Part shown: piece by piece, positions 19,663 through 28,087 of the stretch | Layout: each line of letters starts with the position of its first letter | How positions within the stretch are numbered: position 1 is the stretch's first letter | From: Ignavibacteria bacterium | Lineage (GTDB): Bacteria; Bacteroidota; Ignavibacteria; Ignavibacteriales; Melioribacteraceae | Direction: 5' to 3' | Assembly (NCBI GenBank): GCA_012719345.1 | Contig: JAAYAN010000079.1 | Coordinates: 1-64,000 of the forward strand | Length of the DNA stretch: 64,000 bases | Program-made: the position numbers and the translations under genes | Notes under the pieces: model-generated | What the model was told of the DNA's origin: nothing | Seen by the model: only the letters and a program-made list of their open reading frames with translations | Databases searched by the model: none

Positions 19663-22600
19663 ATGCGGAAAATTTTGCTGCTGCTTACCATAATATCAAG
19701 CTTAATTGCCCAGCAAAGCAATATAAAGTTTACTCATATCACAACCGACAATGGCCTCTCTCAGTCAAATGTAATGTCAATTCTGCAGGATAAATACGGA
19801 TTTTTGTGGTTTGGCACTTTCGACGGTTTAAACCGGTATGACGGATACGGATTTACAATATTTAAACCAGATCTAAAAGATTCAAACTCGCTTAAAAGTA
19901 ATTCTGTTACAAGTCTGTATGAAGATAAAGATGGTTTGATTTGGATAGGAACAAATCAGGGATTATGCTATTACGACAGAAACAGAAATAAATTTTTTTC
20001 CTTCTTAAACAAGCCTAATATACCCGAGGGAATAAACGAAGGTGAGATTGGAGCAATTCAAGCGGATAAAAATAATGATCTCTGGATTTCTTCGAATAAA
20101 GGGTTGATTAAATTAGATAGACAGAACAATAAATTTATTGAAATAAATAAGATAAACTCTAAATATGTTTATATCGATTCTCATTATCGTATTTGGGTTG
20201 GAACAATTACTAACGGATTATATCTTTTAGATCCGGGAAGCAATTCGCGCCAGCATTTTTCGCTGGATATTGCTGGATCAGAAAATATACAGAATTATGA
20301 AATAAGATCAATTAAAGAAGATAAAAACGGCATACTTTGGGTTGGCACTTACGGACGCGGACTTGCTTATATGAATTTTAGAGATATTGCAGGTAAAAAG
20401 CTTAAAGTGTTTTCAAATGATCCTTCGGACAGAACCAGTTTAAGCAGCAATCTTATATTAAGTCTGTATCCCGACGAAAACGGTTTATGGATTGGAACAG
20501 ATAACGGCGGTATCAATTTCCTGCCAAATGCAAAAAGCTCGTTTAAAAGATATCAGAACAATCCTGACGACAACAGCAGTCCGAATAATAATTCCATATA
20601 TTCCATATTAAAAGACAAGTCGGGCGATTTGTGGTTTGGTACCTTTACCGGCGGAATAAATTATATGAATATCACGAATCAGGCTTTTGTGTCGTACCGA
20701 AAACTTGCCGGCAATCTGCGCAGCCTTTCAAACAATACAGTAAGAGATTTTGCAGAGGATAAAGACGGAAACATATGGTTAGCAACCGACGGAGGAGGGC
20801 TCAATTTATTTAATATAAGGACAAACGAATTCACTCACTATAATACATCAACAACAAACTTAAACCGGGATGCCTTACTAACGGTTTATATCGACAAAAG
20901 AGAAAACATATGGGTAGGGTCGTGGGATGGCGGAATAAGCTTGTTCAATCCGAATTCGAAGTCATTTAAATCATACACAAAAGAGAATTCTTCAATAAGC
21001 AGTCAAAACATTTTTGACATTGATGAAGACAGCAAGGGAATTTTGTGGCTTTCGTCAACAGACGGCTTAATCAGGTTTGATCCGACAAAGGAGGAATTTA
21101 GAACATATACTAAAGCGAATGCTGGTTTGGCAATTGATCATACCGAAGTGCTGTTGGTTGATAGCAAGGATAATATTCTTGTTGGGACAACCCAAGGATT
21201 AAGCGTTTTTAATCCTAATACAGAAAAAGCAATTAATTATTCAGCAGATCCAAACAATCCGAAAGGATTATCAACCGGATTTGTTCTTGCAATTTACGAA
21301 GAAAGTCCATCGGTGATTTGGGTTGGTACTTTAAACGGAATAAACAAAATTGACCGAAGCAGCAACCAGATTCAAAAGTGGTATGAACCGGACGGTCTTC
21401 CGAATAACTCAATAAGAGGAATTCAACCGGATAACAGCGGTAATTTATGGATAAGTACAAACAAAGGATTATCGCGTTTCAGTGTTTCGAAAAACAAGTT
21501 TAAAAATTTTACAAAAATCGATGGAATTCAAGGAAATGAATATGTAATTAACAGTTTTTATAAAATGCGAAGCGGAAAACTCCTTTTTGGCGGAGTTAAT
21601 GGATTTGATATTTTCGATCCTTCCCAAGTTAAGGATAATACTTTTATTCCGCCTGTGGTTGTAACTGATTTTCAGATATTTAATAAATCGGTTATACCCG
21701 GCGACCCCGATTCGCAACTCGAGAAAAACATAAGCGAAACATCGGAAGTTGAGCTTTCATATAAAGAATCTGTTTTTTCGTTATCGTTTACAGCTCTAAA
21801 TTTCAGGGCTTCTGATAAAAATGAATATGCCTATATGATGGAAGGTTTTGACAGCGACTGGAATTATGTAGGGTCGAACCGGACAGCATCATATACAAAT
21901 CTAGATCCTGGAGAATATACTTTTAAAGTTAAAGCTTCAAATAACGACGGTATTTGGAATGAAACAGGAACAAGTCTTAAAATAATTATTTCACCCCCAT
22001 TTTGGTCAACTTGGTGGTTCCGAACTTTAATATTTTTAATAATTGCCGGAATTATTTACAAAATAGTTGAAAGAGCAAAAGAAAAACGGAAATCGCTTGA
22101 AGAGATAAACAATAAGCTGGCAATGGAAATTAAGCATAGCAAAGAAGCAGAAGAAGAAAAAACCAGGCTTGCCGAAGAAGCCAGAATTAAAGATGAAGAA
22201 ATTAAAACGTCGCTTCAAAAACAGCAGGATTATCTTAAAAACGGATTTAATCTTCTTCTTTCGGAAATGAATGAATTTGCTGAAGGAAATTTGAACGTAA
22301 ATATAAAAGTTGATTCGGAAGACAGCTTTTCGCGATTGTTCACCGGATTTAATATTACTGTTAATAATCTGCGCCAAATTATTCTTAATCTGAGCGAAGC
22401 GATTGAATCTACAGCAAACGCAAGCGACCATATAAATATAACAGCAGAAAAAATTCTTGAAGGAACAAATGAACAAAGCGCGCGTTCCGAAGAGGTTGTG
22501 GCAGCAGTAACCGAAATGACGGCAAATATTCTTGAAAGCAGTAAAAATTCCGAAATGGCTGCGCGCGCATCTGTTGAAGCAAAAAAAATTGCCGAACAGG

Positions 22601-23223
22601 GGGGAGAAATTGTAAAGCAAACAATTGATGGAATGAATGAAATAAGCGAAGTAATTATCAGTGCTTCCGATACAATTAAAAAACTTGGTGAAAGCAGCAA
22701 CGAAATAAGCCAGATAATTGAGCTTATTCAGGATATAGCTGACCAGACAAATCTGCTTGCCTTAAATGCCGCAATTGAAGCTGCGCGCGCCGGTGAGCAC
22801 GGACGCGGTTTTGCTGTAGTAGCTGATGAAGTTCAAAAATTATCGGACAGAACATCGTCGGCAACAAAAAACATTGCTTCGATGATAAAGCAGATACAAG
22901 AAGAATCAGTTGGAGCTGTTGATTCGATTTCGCAAGGTCTCGTAAAAGTAAATAAAGGCAAAAATTCCGCAGAGCTTGCCGGTAAATCCCTCGACCAGAT
23001 AATTAATTCCGTTTCGCAGGTTTCGCAGGTTATCGAACAGGTAGCTCTTGCAAATGAGGAAAATTCAGCAACAGCCGAACATATTGATAACAGTATTGAA
23101 ATGATTAATAATGTATCGAAAGACAATGCCGAAAGAGCCGCGCAGGTTACAAATGCGGTTGCAGAGTTAAAGGAACTTACTGGTAATTTACAGGAGCTGA
23201 TAAACAGATTTAAAATAAATTGA
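19663..23223 (+). CDS. Beta-propeller (Reg_prop/Y_Y_Y) sensor fused to a chemoreceptor signalling domain
   Basis: A 1186-residue transmembrane receptor. After a signal peptide (about 1-17), residues 20-670 are built of a dozen or more Reg_prop blades with recurring 'D..GxLWFGT..GG' patterns (for example DLWFGTFTGGINY, NIWLATDGGGLNLF). This is the two-propeller sensor of hybrid two-component systems. A Y_Y_Y domain follows (about 715-778, FDSDWNYVGSNRTASY), then one membrane helix (about 780-800) and a coiled coil. The output is a methyl-accepting domain with the conserved hairpin tip QTNLLALNAAIEAARAGEHG (from about residue 1027). Such sensors normally feed a histidine kinase; here the output is chemotaxis-type signalling to CheA/CheW, none of which lie nearby. 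Confidence 0.92.
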   Translation: MRKILLLLTIISSLIAQQSNIKFTHITTDNGLSQSNVMSILQDKYGFLWFGTFDGLNRYDGYGFTIFKPDLKDSNSLKSNSVTSLYEDKDGLIWIGTNQGLCYYDRNRNKFFSFLNKPNIPEGINEGEIGAIQADKNNDLWISSNKGLIKLDRQNNKFIEINKINSKYVYIDSHYRIWVGTITNGLYLLDPGSNSRQHFSLDIAGSENIQNYEIRSIKEDKNGILWVGTYGRGLAYMNFRDIAGKKLKVFSNDPSDRTSLSSNLILSLYPDENGLWIGTDNGGINFLPNAKSSFKRYQNNPDDNSSPNNNSIYSILKDKSGDLWFGTFTGGINYMNITNQAFVSYRKLAGNLRSLSNNTVRDFAEDKDGNIWLATDGGGLNLFNIRTNEFTHYNTSTTNLNRDALLTVYIDKRENIWVGSWDGGISLFNPNSKSFKSYTKENSSISSQNIFDIDEDSKGILWLSSTDGLIRFDPTKEEFRTYTKANAGLAIDHTEVLLVDSKDNILVGTTQGLSVFNPNTEKAINYSADPNNPKGLSTGFVLAIYEESPSVIWVGTLNGINKIDRSSNQIQKWYEPDGLPNNSIRGIQPDNSGNLWISTNKGLSRFSVSKNKFKNFTKIDGIQGNEYVINSFYKMRSGKLLFGGVNGFDIFDPSQVKDNTFIPPVVVTDFQIFNKSVIPGDPDSQLEKNISETSEVELSYKESVFSLSFTALNFRASDKNEYAYMMEGFDSDWNYVGSNRTASYTNLDPGEYTFKVKASNNDGIWNETGTSLKIIISPPFWSTWWFRTLIFLIIAGIIYKIVERAKEKRKSLEEINNKLAMEIKHSKEAEEEKTRLAEEARIKDEEIKTSLQKQQDYLKNGFNLLLSEMNEFAEGNLNVNIKVDSEDSFSRLFTGFNITVNNLRQIILNLSEAIESTANASDHINITAEKILEGTNEQSARSEEVVAAVTEMTANILESSKNSEMAARASVEAKKIAEQGGEIVKQTIDGMNEISEVIISASDTIKKLGESSNEISQIIELIQDIADQTNLLALNAAIEAARAGEHGRGFAVVADEVQKLSDRTSSATKNIASMIKQIQEESVGAVDSISQGLVKVNKGKNSAELAGKSLDQIINSVSQVSQVIEQVALANEENSATAEHIDNSIEMINNVSKDNAERAAQVTNAVAELKELTGNLQELINRFKIN

Positions 23224-23305
23224 TTTAGTCAAAAAAAATATTTTTAATTCACTTAAATCTTTATTTATTAAATACAGCTTTTATATTTGATATATAAAAC
23301 AATAT

Positions 23306-23665
23306 TTATTTACTTAGGAATAAGTTTATAGAATAAGCAATAAGAAATACAGCAAAAATTCTTTTTACAACTATTTCAGGTAAAGTTACGGCAAATAAAG
23401 AAGCGAGGTAACTGCCGATTATAAAAGTTATGCACATAATTAACGCAGCTTTTACATTTACAAAGCCGGCTTTGTAATAATTCATTACCGCAAGAATTCC
23501 TATCGGAGGCAAAAGCAAACCTAGCGAAGTACCTTGTGCCTGATGCTGTGAATAACCCATAAACATTATAAGTGCGGGAATTACAATAACCCCCCCTCCA
23601 ATTCCAACAAGTCCGCTCATTATTCCTGCTGCAAGTCCGATGATTAATAAAGATACTGTGTCCAC
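23306..23665 (-). CDS. Half-size TauE/SafE (DUF81) family membrane protein
   Basis: A 119-residue membrane protein with the repeat signature of TauE/SafE permeases (GLAAGIMSGLVGIGGGVIVIPAL, then QAQGTSLGLLLPPIG). Full-length relatives have about 250 residues and two such halves; this is one half with about four helices. Single-half members are known and presumably dimerise. I chose the GTG at 23665, which has GGAG seven bases upstream. An open frame continues upstream to 23728, but it would add a charged leader before the first helix. Likely substrates are sulfite, sulfoacetate or other organic anions; the substrate cannot be read here. Confidence 0.8.
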   Translation of the reverse strand: MDTVSLLIIGLAAGIMSGLVGIGGGVIVIPALIMFMGYSQHQAQGTSLGLLLPPIGILAVMNYYKAGFVNVKAALIMCITFIIGSYLASLFAVTLPEIVVKRIFAVFLIAYSINLFLSK

Positions 23666-24021
23666 AAAATCTCCTTTTAATACTATCCGAAAAATAATAA
23701 AAATCCGCCAAATATTATTGGTAATCAACTTTTCGATCTTTTTCTGAAAGACGCGAAAACAGTGTTGAAAATACTAACATTTATTAGATTCAAAGCATTT
23801 GCGAGAAAAATATTTCAGAAAACCAGTGCAAATATTTATCCAATAAAAATAAAATTAGGTTTACAACTTTATTTTGACTAAGTTAGCAGCGTTAAGGCAG
23901 TATCTTTAGAAATAACCCCTTTTGGGGAATGATGTAGAAGTAGAAGCAATTCAAAACTTACCAGTAAATTTCAGATCTCTGTCACAATTAAAAACAATTT
24001 ATTACAAAAAGGAGCACTGTT
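23666..24021. other. Divergent intergenic region (tauE half-gene / cold-shock gene)
   Basis: These 356 bases hold no convincing gene. The right half must contain the promoter and a long 5' leader for the cold-shock gene. A hairpin CCCC-TTTT-GGGG lies at about 23917-23928, and a TTGACT element lies near 23875. Long leaders are usual for cold-shock mRNAs, but I cannot define a cold box here. Confidence 0.4.
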
Positions 24022-24234
24022 ATGGCAGAGCGCAAACAAGGATCTGTTAAATGGTTTAACAGCACAAAAGGATTTGGTTTTATTTCTCAAGCTGGCGGCG
24101 AAGATATCTTCGTCCATTTTAAATCAATTGTCGGTGATGGCTACAAATCTTTAGAAGAAAACGATAAAGTTGAATTTTCGATTACTCAAGGCACAAAAGG
24201 TCTTCAGGCATCGGAAGTAAGACTTGTTAGATAA
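24022..24234 (+). CDS. Cold-shock protein (CspA family)
   Basis: A 70-residue single cold-shock domain. Both nucleic-acid motifs are intact: RNP1 KGFGFI and RNP2 DIFVHF. It opens with [11 protein letters not shown], as in CspA-type RNA chaperones that melt mRNA structure in the cold. A strong AAGGAG site precedes the ATG, and a terminator follows 25 bases after the stop, so it is a monocistronic unit. Confidence 0.95.
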   Translation: MAERKQGSVKWFNSTKGFGFISQAGGEDIFVHFKSIVGDGYKSLEENDKVEFSITQGTKGLQASEVRLVR

Positions 24235-24258
24235 TATAAATCTATTTTGATTTTTTCG

Positions 24259-24289
24259 AACCCCCGGCATCCGTCGGGGGTTTTTTGTT
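24259..24289 (+). terminator. Intrinsic terminator of the cold-shock gene
   Basis: A GC-rich eight-base-pair stem (aacccccg / cgggggtt) is followed by TTTTTTG. It lies 25 bases downstream of the stop codon. Confidence 0.88.
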
Positions 24290-24411
24290 TTAAACACGCC
24301 TTCGAATAAACTAATCTTCTCGATGTTCAATAAGTTAATGCTTATTTTTAATTAGTTCATAAAAAAGTTTCTATTTAAATTGTGTTATTGAAAAAAACAG
24401 GATTGAAATAA

Positions 24412-24789
24412 GTGATTTATACATTAGACTTTATGAATGATAAAAATATTGTTGTTGTTAAAACAAAAGGCAGGTTAAATTTCCAGTTTGCTGAGAAATA
24501 TTCAAAAGAAGCTGTTAAACTTGCACGCAAGAACAATTGCTGCAAATTTATAATTGATCATTCCGAAACAATAACACAAAAAGGAACAAATAAGATTTAT
24601 GCTTCCGGGGCAGAAATGGAACAGTTCGGTTTCAGAAATACTGACAGCATTGCCATTCTGCTTGAAAAACCGGGAGAAGATGAAGATTTGATTCAAGCTT
24701 CAAAAGCTAACAGCCGGTTCTGTGCGATAAAGTATTTTTACAACAACAATTATTCCGAGGCATTAAGGTGGCTTTTAGCAAAAAATTAA
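24412..24789 (+). CDS. Hypothetical protein, STAS/SpoIIAA-like
   Basis: A 125-residue soluble protein starting at GTG. It has an alternating beta-alpha pattern: strand IVVVKTKGRL, helix FAEKYSKEAVKLAR, strand CKFIIDHSE, strand SIAILLE, and the C-terminal SEALRWLLAKN. This resembles small STAS or SpoIIAA-like regulators, but I see no clear phosphorylatable Ser in the usual DSSG position. The function is unknown. It is a single gene between the cold-shock terminator and the mobile element. The family assignment is tentative. Confidence 0.6.
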   Translation: MIYTLDFMNDKNIVVVKTKGRLNFQFAEKYSKEAVKLARKNNCCKFIIDHSETITQKGTNKIYASGAEMEQFGFRNTDSIAILLEKPGEDEDLIQASKANSRFCAIKYFYNNNYSEALRWLLAKN

Positions 24790-24924
24790 GCAATGAAAAA
24801 TAATCCACCAAAGTTTTCATTTTTTTCGTTTTCTAAAATTATTGTTTTGTGCTTTCCTTTAATGTCTAATTCTCCGACGCTTGCGTCGAGAGTTACAACT
24901 TTTTGTAAAAGAGACTATCAACTA

Positions 24925-24957
24925 GATACCCCGCTGCTTGCGGCGGGGAGATTCATT
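24925..24957 (+). repeat. REP-like hairpin repeat, left copy
   Basis: Thirty-three bases beginning GATACCCCGC and ending GATTCATT, with stem CCCCGC / GCGGGG. The sequence is identical and in the same orientation to 25475-25507 on the other side of the transposase gene. Confidence 0.9.
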
Positions 24958-25009
24958 GACTTAGGGTAAATTCCCCGCCGCTTGCGGCGAAAAAAGAGTA
25001 AATTTGTGT

Positions 25010-25465
25010 ATGTCAGAAAGCAAATATATACACAAAGCGCATAATGTATCAGTGTTGTTATATCATTTTGTATGCCCTGCGAAATATCGCAGAGTGGTTT
25101 TCAGTCCCAAGGTTGATGAAATATTAAAAGAAACGTGCCTTGAAATTGCAAAGAGATATCAAGTAAATTTTCTTGAAATAGGAACAGATACAAATCACGT
25201 TCATTTTCTGGTTCAATCGGTTCCGACTTACAGTTCAACGAAAATAATAACAATTATCAAGAGCATAACAGCACGAGAGATATTCAAACAACATCCAGAA
25301 GTAAAGAAACAACTCTGGGGAGGAGAACACTGGACTGATGGTTATTTTGTGAACACAGTAAGTAAGTTCGGAGATGAAAATACGATATCAAAATATGTCA
25401 GAGAACAAGGGCTTGAAAGTGAATATAAAATATTACACAAGACAAACCAACTCACACTATTCTAG
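25010..25465 (+). CDS. IS200/IS605-family Y1 transposase (RAYT-like TnpA)
   Basis: A 151-residue HUH single-strand transposase. The metal-binding HUH motif is HVHF in TDTNHVHFLV, and the catalytic tyrosine lies in TDGYFVNTVSK. A conserved WGGEHW precedes it. These enzymes cut and join single-stranded DNA at subterminal hairpins via a 5'-phosphotyrosine. I chose the ATG at 25010; an in-frame TTG lies two codons earlier. The gene is full length for the family (about 150). No TnpB accessory gene is present. It is flanked by REP-like hairpins, so it may be a domesticated RAYT. Confidence 0.9.
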   Translation: MSESKYIHKAHNVSVLLYHFVCPAKYRRVVFSPKVDEILKETCLEIAKRYQVNFLEIGTDTNHVHFLVQSVPTYSSTKIITIIKSITAREIFKQHPEVKKQLWGGEHWTDGYFVNTVSKFGDENTISKYVREQGLESEYKILHKTNQLTLF

Positions 25466-25474
25466 AGTGTGACA

Positions 25475-25507
25475 GATACCCCGCTGCTTGCGGCGGGGAG
25501 ATTCATT
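25475..25507 (+). repeat. REP-like hairpin repeat, right copy
   Basis: Identical to 24925-24957. It begins ten bases after the transposase stop, following a second small hairpin (TCACACT / AGTGTGA) that spans the stop codon region. Confidence 0.9.
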
Positions 25508-25602
25508 AAAGAATTAAACAATACATTCCTGCAGTCATAAAAATCTCAGAAAATTTTACTATTATTAGAAAAAAATAATTTTAAAATCATTTAACTTTTA
25601 TG

Positions 25603-25631
25603 TTGACAAATCGAAAATAAATAGTGAAATT
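25603..25631 (+). promoter_or_regulatory. Possible promoter of the lysine-aminomutase operon
   Basis: A perfect TTGACA lies at 25603-25608, about 105 bases before the kamA ATG. Only a poor -10 candidate (AAATTA) lies 17-18 bases downstream, so the assignment is weak. No other good promoter-like pair is seen between the mobile element and the operon. Confidence 0.25.
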
Positions 25632-25712
25632 ATGCGCAATTTATTATAAAAGTTTCGTAATAATTTAATTAACTAAACAAAAACAAATTTCAAGGAAAGG
25701 TCGTTAAATAAA

Positions 25713-27065
25713 ATGAAACCTAACATATTAGCAGAAGGAAAAGAAGAACCTCCTTCTATGCTTCACGAGGTATCAAACCTTATTGAAGTACCTGTTGACC
25801 CCGAATCCATCCTTACTGACTCAACAGTATCTTCGAAAATTCCTACCCTCCCCGGAATAAGAAGTTTTACTTCCAGCTCAAATCTGACATTTATCAAAAA
25901 AAGACCATCTTCAGTAATTCCTAAGCAGTATGTCTGCGGTACTAAAACTTTGGAATTCAGGAAAAATTACTATCCCGAAATAACCGATGCGCAATGGAAT
26001 AATTGGCATTGGCAGCTTCAAAACAGAATTAAAGACCTTAACGGACTGAAAAGAATTCTTAATCTTTCAAACAACGAGCTTGAAGCAATAGCCGGTCATT
26101 CGGGACCACTGCCTAGTTCTGTTACGCCTTATTACGCCAGTCTGCTGGATACAGATGATCCGAACCAGCCTTTAAGAAGGACTGTAATTAAAGTAAAGGA
26201 AGAAAATATTTTATCATACGGAGAAGCAGACGACCCGCTGCACGAAGATGCCGATTCGCCGGTTCCGGGACTTGTACACAGATATCCAGACCGTGTTTTG
26301 TTTCTTGTTACTGGATTTTGCTCGGTTTACTGCCGGTACTGCACACGCTCGCGAATGGTTGGAAACCGGGGTGGAGAATACCGTTTCAGCTTAAATCAAT
26401 GGGAAGGAGCACTTGAATATATTCGCAAGCACACTGAAATACGCGATGTGCTTCTATCCGGCGGCGACCCGCTTACATTAAGCGATGAGAAATTAGAGTG
26501 GCTGCTTTCCAGACTTCGCGCTATTCCGCACGTGGAATTTATTAGAATAGGATCGAAAGTTCCGGTTGTTCTTCCGCAAAGGATTACTTCCGGATTATTA
26601 AAAATCATAAAAAAATACCATCCTGTTTGGATGAGCATACATTTTACGCACCCTGACGAGTTAACGCCCGAAGTGAATGAATCCTGCAGCAAACTTGCAA
26701 ATGCCGGAATTCCTTTGGGAAGCCAGACCGTTTTGCTAAAAGGTATAAACGATAACGTTGAAACAATGAAAAATCTTTTCCAGGGTCTTTTGAAAATCAG
26801 GGTTAAACCTTATTATTTGTACCAGTGCGACCCTGTAGCCGGAAGTTCGCATTTCCGGACAAGCGTAGCAAAGGGGCTGGAAATTATTGCTGGTCTGCGC
26901 GGATTTACTACAGGATACGCTATTCCTCATTATGTTATCGACGCACCTGGAGGCGGCGGAAAAATTCCTATTCTGCTTGATTCTGTTGTGGGGCATACTG
27001 CCGATAATATTTTACTCCGGAATTTTGAAGGAAATGTTTATAAATATCCCGATCCGGTTGAATAA
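25713..27065 (+). CDS. kamA: Lysine 2,3-aminomutase (KamA-type radical SAM/PLP enzyme)
   Basis: A 450-residue radical SAM mutase that should convert L-lysine to L-beta-lysine. The [4Fe-4S] cysteines are C203, C207 and C210. The PLP lysine is K417 in DAPGGGGK. D373 (in YQCDPV) and D410 (in VIDAPG) occupy the positions of Asp293 and Asp330 of clostridial KamA, which bind the lysine side chain; the spacing 373-410-417 equals 293-330-337 exactly. Glutamate 2,3-aminomutases and EpmB lack this pair. The first 75 residues are an extra N-terminal region before the conserved FRKNYYPEITDAQW segment. It heads a five-gene operon, and the next gene starts 20 bases downstream. Confidence 0.92.
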   Translation: MKPNILAEGKEEPPSMLHEVSNLIEVPVDPESILTDSTVSSKIPTLPGIRSFTSSSNLTFIKKRPSSVIPKQYVCGTKTLEFRKNYYPEITDAQWNNWHWQLQNRIKDLNGLKRILNLSNNELEAIAGHSGPLPSSVTPYYASLLDTDDPNQPLRRTVIKVKEENILSYGEADDPLHEDADSPVPGLVHRYPDRVLFLVTGFCSVYCRYCTRSRMVGNRGGEYRFSLNQWEGALEYIRKHTEIRDVLLSGGDPLTLSDEKLEWLLSRLRAIPHVEFIRIGSKVPVVLPQRITSGLLKIIKKYHPVWMSIHFTHPDELTPEVNESCSKLANAGIPLGSQTVLLKGINDNVETMKNLFQGLLKIRVKPYYLYQCDPVAGSSHFRTSVAKGLEIIAGLRGFTTGYAIPHYVIDAPGGGGKIPILLDSVVGHTADNILLRNFEGNVYKYPDPVE

Positions 27066-27085
27066 ATGATGAGGAAATCAGTTTA

Positions 27086-28087
27086 ATGTTAATTGGTATT
27101 ACTTACGACCTTCGGCAGGATTATCTCGATCTCGGGTTCGGGGAAGAGGAAACTGCCGAATTTGATCATCCCGACACTATAAACAGTATCGATTCCACCC
27201 TTAAAACTTTGGGATACGAAACCGAAAAAATCGGGAATATTTGGAATCTTACAAAAAACCTTGCTTCGGGAAAAAGATGGGATATAGTTTTTAATATTGC
27301 CGAAGGGCTTTACGGATTGAGCCGCGAAGCCCAGGTTCCCGCTTTGCTGGAAGCATTTAATATTCCCTATGTTTTTTCCGATCCGCTCGTGCTTTCGGTT
27401 TCTCTTCAAAAAGGAATGGCAAAACGCGTTTTCCGCGATCTCGGAATTCCCACAGCAGATTTTATGGAAATTCACAATCCCGAAGATATTGAAAACGTAA
27501 AACTGCCCTTCCCTCTTTTTGCAAAACCGATTGCCGAAGGAACCGGGAAAGGAATTTCGAAATCGTCGCATATAAAAGATAATGCTGAGTTGAAACAGAC
27601 CTGCACAGAACTTCTGAAAAAATTTAATCAGCCGGTACTTTTAGAAACATATCTGCCCGGACGCGAATTTACTGTTGGAATTACCGGAACAGATAATAAA
27701 GCCGAATCAGTTGGAGTTATGGAAATTACACTGAGCGATAAAGCGGAGCAATATGCTTATTCCTTTGAGAATAAAGAAAATTGGGAAGGCAGGGTGAGTT
27801 ACAAACCGGTTGACGACCCGGAAGCAAAACTTGCCGTAAAAACTGCGCTCGATGCGTGGAAAGGACTTGGCTGCCGCGATGGGGGAAGAGTTGATGTTCG
27901 CTCTGATGCAAATGGGATACCCAATATAATTGAAATCAATCCGCTCGCCGGACTGCGTCCCAATTATTCCGATCTTCCGATGATTTGCGATTTTTACGGA
28001 ATTACTTATACCGAACTTATCCGCAGAATTATGAACAGCGCGCTCGAAAGAGTTTCAAGTGATAATTTCTTTCCAGGAAAAATTTAA
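27086..28087 (+). CDS. ATP-grasp ligase, D-Ala-D-Ala-ligase-like (first of pair)
   Basis: A 333-residue ATP-grasp carboxylate-amine ligase. The first third carries FNIAEGLYGLSREAQVPALL, resembling Ddl enzymes but with REA where true Ddl has the GEDG motif. The central ATP-grasp part has FPLFAKPIAEGTGKGI (ATP-binding Lys and Gly-rich loop) and the PGREFTVGI strand. Near the C-terminus, GRVDVR and NIIEINPLAGL carry the Mg-binding Asp, Glu and Asn. It should join a carboxylate to an amine using ATP. The next gene's ATG follows immediately after its stop. In this operon beta-lysine is the obvious candidate substrate; that is inference. Confidence 0.87.
   Translation: MLIGITYDLRQDYLDLGFGEEETAEFDHPDTINSIDSTLKTLGYETEKIGNIWNLTKNLASGKRWDIVFNIAEGLYGLSREAQVPALLEAFNIPYVFSDPLVLSVSLQKGMAKRVFRDLGIPTADFMEIHNPEDIENVKLPFPLFAKPIAEGTGKGISKSSHIKDNAELKQTCTELLKKFNQPVLLETYLPGREFTVGITGTDNKAESVGVMEITLSDKAEQYAYSFENKENWEGRVSYKPVDDPEAKLAVKTALDAWKGLGCRDGGRVDVRSDANGIPNIIEINPLAGLRPNYSDLPMICDFYGITYTELIRRIMNSALERVSSDNFFPGKI

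Larger units (their letters stand above)
24875..25507 (+). mobile_element. IS200-type / RAYT-like element with REP-like hairpins
   Basis: A Y1-type transposase gene is bracketed by GC-rich hairpins sharing a core like CCGCTGCTTGCGGCGG. Identical 33-base direct copies lie at 24925-24957 and 25475-25507. Two diverged hairpins lie on the left only (24875-24888, CGACGC/GCGTCG; 24973-24990, CGCCGC/GCGGCG). The GC-rich repeats stand out against AT-rich surroundings. The layout fits a REP-associated tyrosine transposase or an IS200-type element whose single-strand hairpin ends are recognised by the enzyme. Exact boundaries are uncertain. Confidence 0.75.

Noticed and set aside
22036-22700. Long open frames on the minus strand beneath the chemoreceptor
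   Set aside because: They mirror the heptad-rich coiled-coil codons of the plus-strand gene, overlap one another in different frames and lack ribosome sites.
25713-27065. Interpretation of the aminomutase as EpmB acting on elongation factor P
   Set aside because: The protein has the lysine-binding Asp pair (D373, D410) with clostridial KamA spacing, is longer than EpmB, and no EpmA or efp gene is near.
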